64,000 bases of DNA from CAYRGC01 sp964423795 (lineage in GTDB: Bacteria > Patescibacteriota > Gracilibacteria > Peribacterales > Peribacteraceae): the NCBI GenBank assembly GCA_964423795.1, contig CAYRGC010000005.1, positions 1-64,000 on the forward strand, given 5' to 3'. The notes beneath the pieces are model-generated. The model was not told where the DNA came from, did not search any database, and saw only the letters and a program-made list of their open reading frames with translations. How positions within the stretch are numbered: position 1 is the stretch's first letter; each line of letters opens with the position of its first letter. The translations under genes and the position numbers were made by a program. Shown here in pieces: positions 63,939 through 64,000 of the stretch.

Positions 63939-64000
63939 ATGATCGATTTGAATGACCTCCGGGAGCGGCCCGACGCCTACAAGAAGGCCGCGACGAAGAA
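63939..64000 (+). CDS. serS: Seryl-tRNA synthetase (N-terminal start only)
   Basis: Only the first 20 codons are present (MIDLNDLRERPDAYKKAATK). This matches the conserved beginning of bacterial SerRS, where the N-terminal coiled-coil arm starts. The gene runs off the right edge. TATTCT lies six bases before ATG, again indicating a leaderless start. Confidence 0.82.
   Translation, partial: MIDLNDLRERPDAYKKAATK

Overview
The window is a GC-rich, densely packed bacterial chromosome segment with no phage, plasmid or CRISPR genes. Genes are read with the standard bacterial code: TGA ends many genes, and no intact long gene carries an internal TGA. The gene content (S-layer protein with SLH domains, GatC/GatA amidotransferase subunits, class I FbaB aldolase, envelope hydrolases, many lineage-specific hypotheticals) and the compactness would fit a candidate-phylum (Patescibacteria/CPR-like) genome. 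That placement is inference and no rRNA gene is present to test it.

Layout. 1-3043: rpoB (minus, runs off the left edge). 4306-9356: polyamine cluster, with aguA-aguB facing a deoxyhypusine-synthase-like gene and a PLP decarboxylase. 9390-12105: methyltransferase, Mn-type SOD, FemAB-like transferase. 12312-16559: giant S-layer protein with a 1.2 kb upstream region. 17779-22555: cysS, csrA, a small SD-led gene, fbaB. 22626-28607: yidC-rnpA, S23-type helical protein, gatC-gatA, two hypotheticals. 28567-31126: ABC-exporter remnant, tRNA-Asp with an array of tail copies, RlmN-like radical SAM protein. 31192-35342: DUF4105 protein, a 43-aa membrane protein, LysM-M23 peptidase, D,D-carboxypeptidase, FtsQ. 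35478-40731: glycosyltransferase, NnrD, a possible structured RNA, dgt, second M23 peptidase. 40799-43978: four-gene membrane operon. 44108-47009: decayed class V aminotransferase, epimerase, tRNA-Trp. 47125-57942: TMTC-like TPR protein, topA, HU, KhpB, DnaJ, two surface proteins, recJ, XRE regulator. 58213-64000: Hsp20, galU, uvrB, small genes and the start of serS.

The most unusual observation is a recurring structure at gene 3' ends. After galU, uvrB, aguA, tRNA-Asp and tRNA-Trp there is a short core repeat (sense-strand form TGTCAYCCTGAGC, a few bases, then GTCGAAGGG), and directly after its right edge lies another copy of the host gene's own 3' end. At galU three extra C-terminal tails encode the same 16 residues plus stop, although about nine of 17 codons differ by synonymous changes. 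uvrB has two such tails. The displaced tails therefore look like former functional gene ends. This suggests an undescribed element or recombination system that repeatedly inserts at, and replaces, gene 3' ends.

Two further window-wide signals. (1) Many start codons, about 25 of those examined, lie only 6-14 nt after a TANNNT -10 box with no Shine-Dalgarno, implying widespread leaderless transcripts. A small set (csrA and three short genes) instead carries strong Shine-Dalgarno sites. (2) Many gene boundaries carry 60-120 bp imperfect palindromes, each built from short words repeated in both arms. Similar palindromes also sit in frame inside two proteins.
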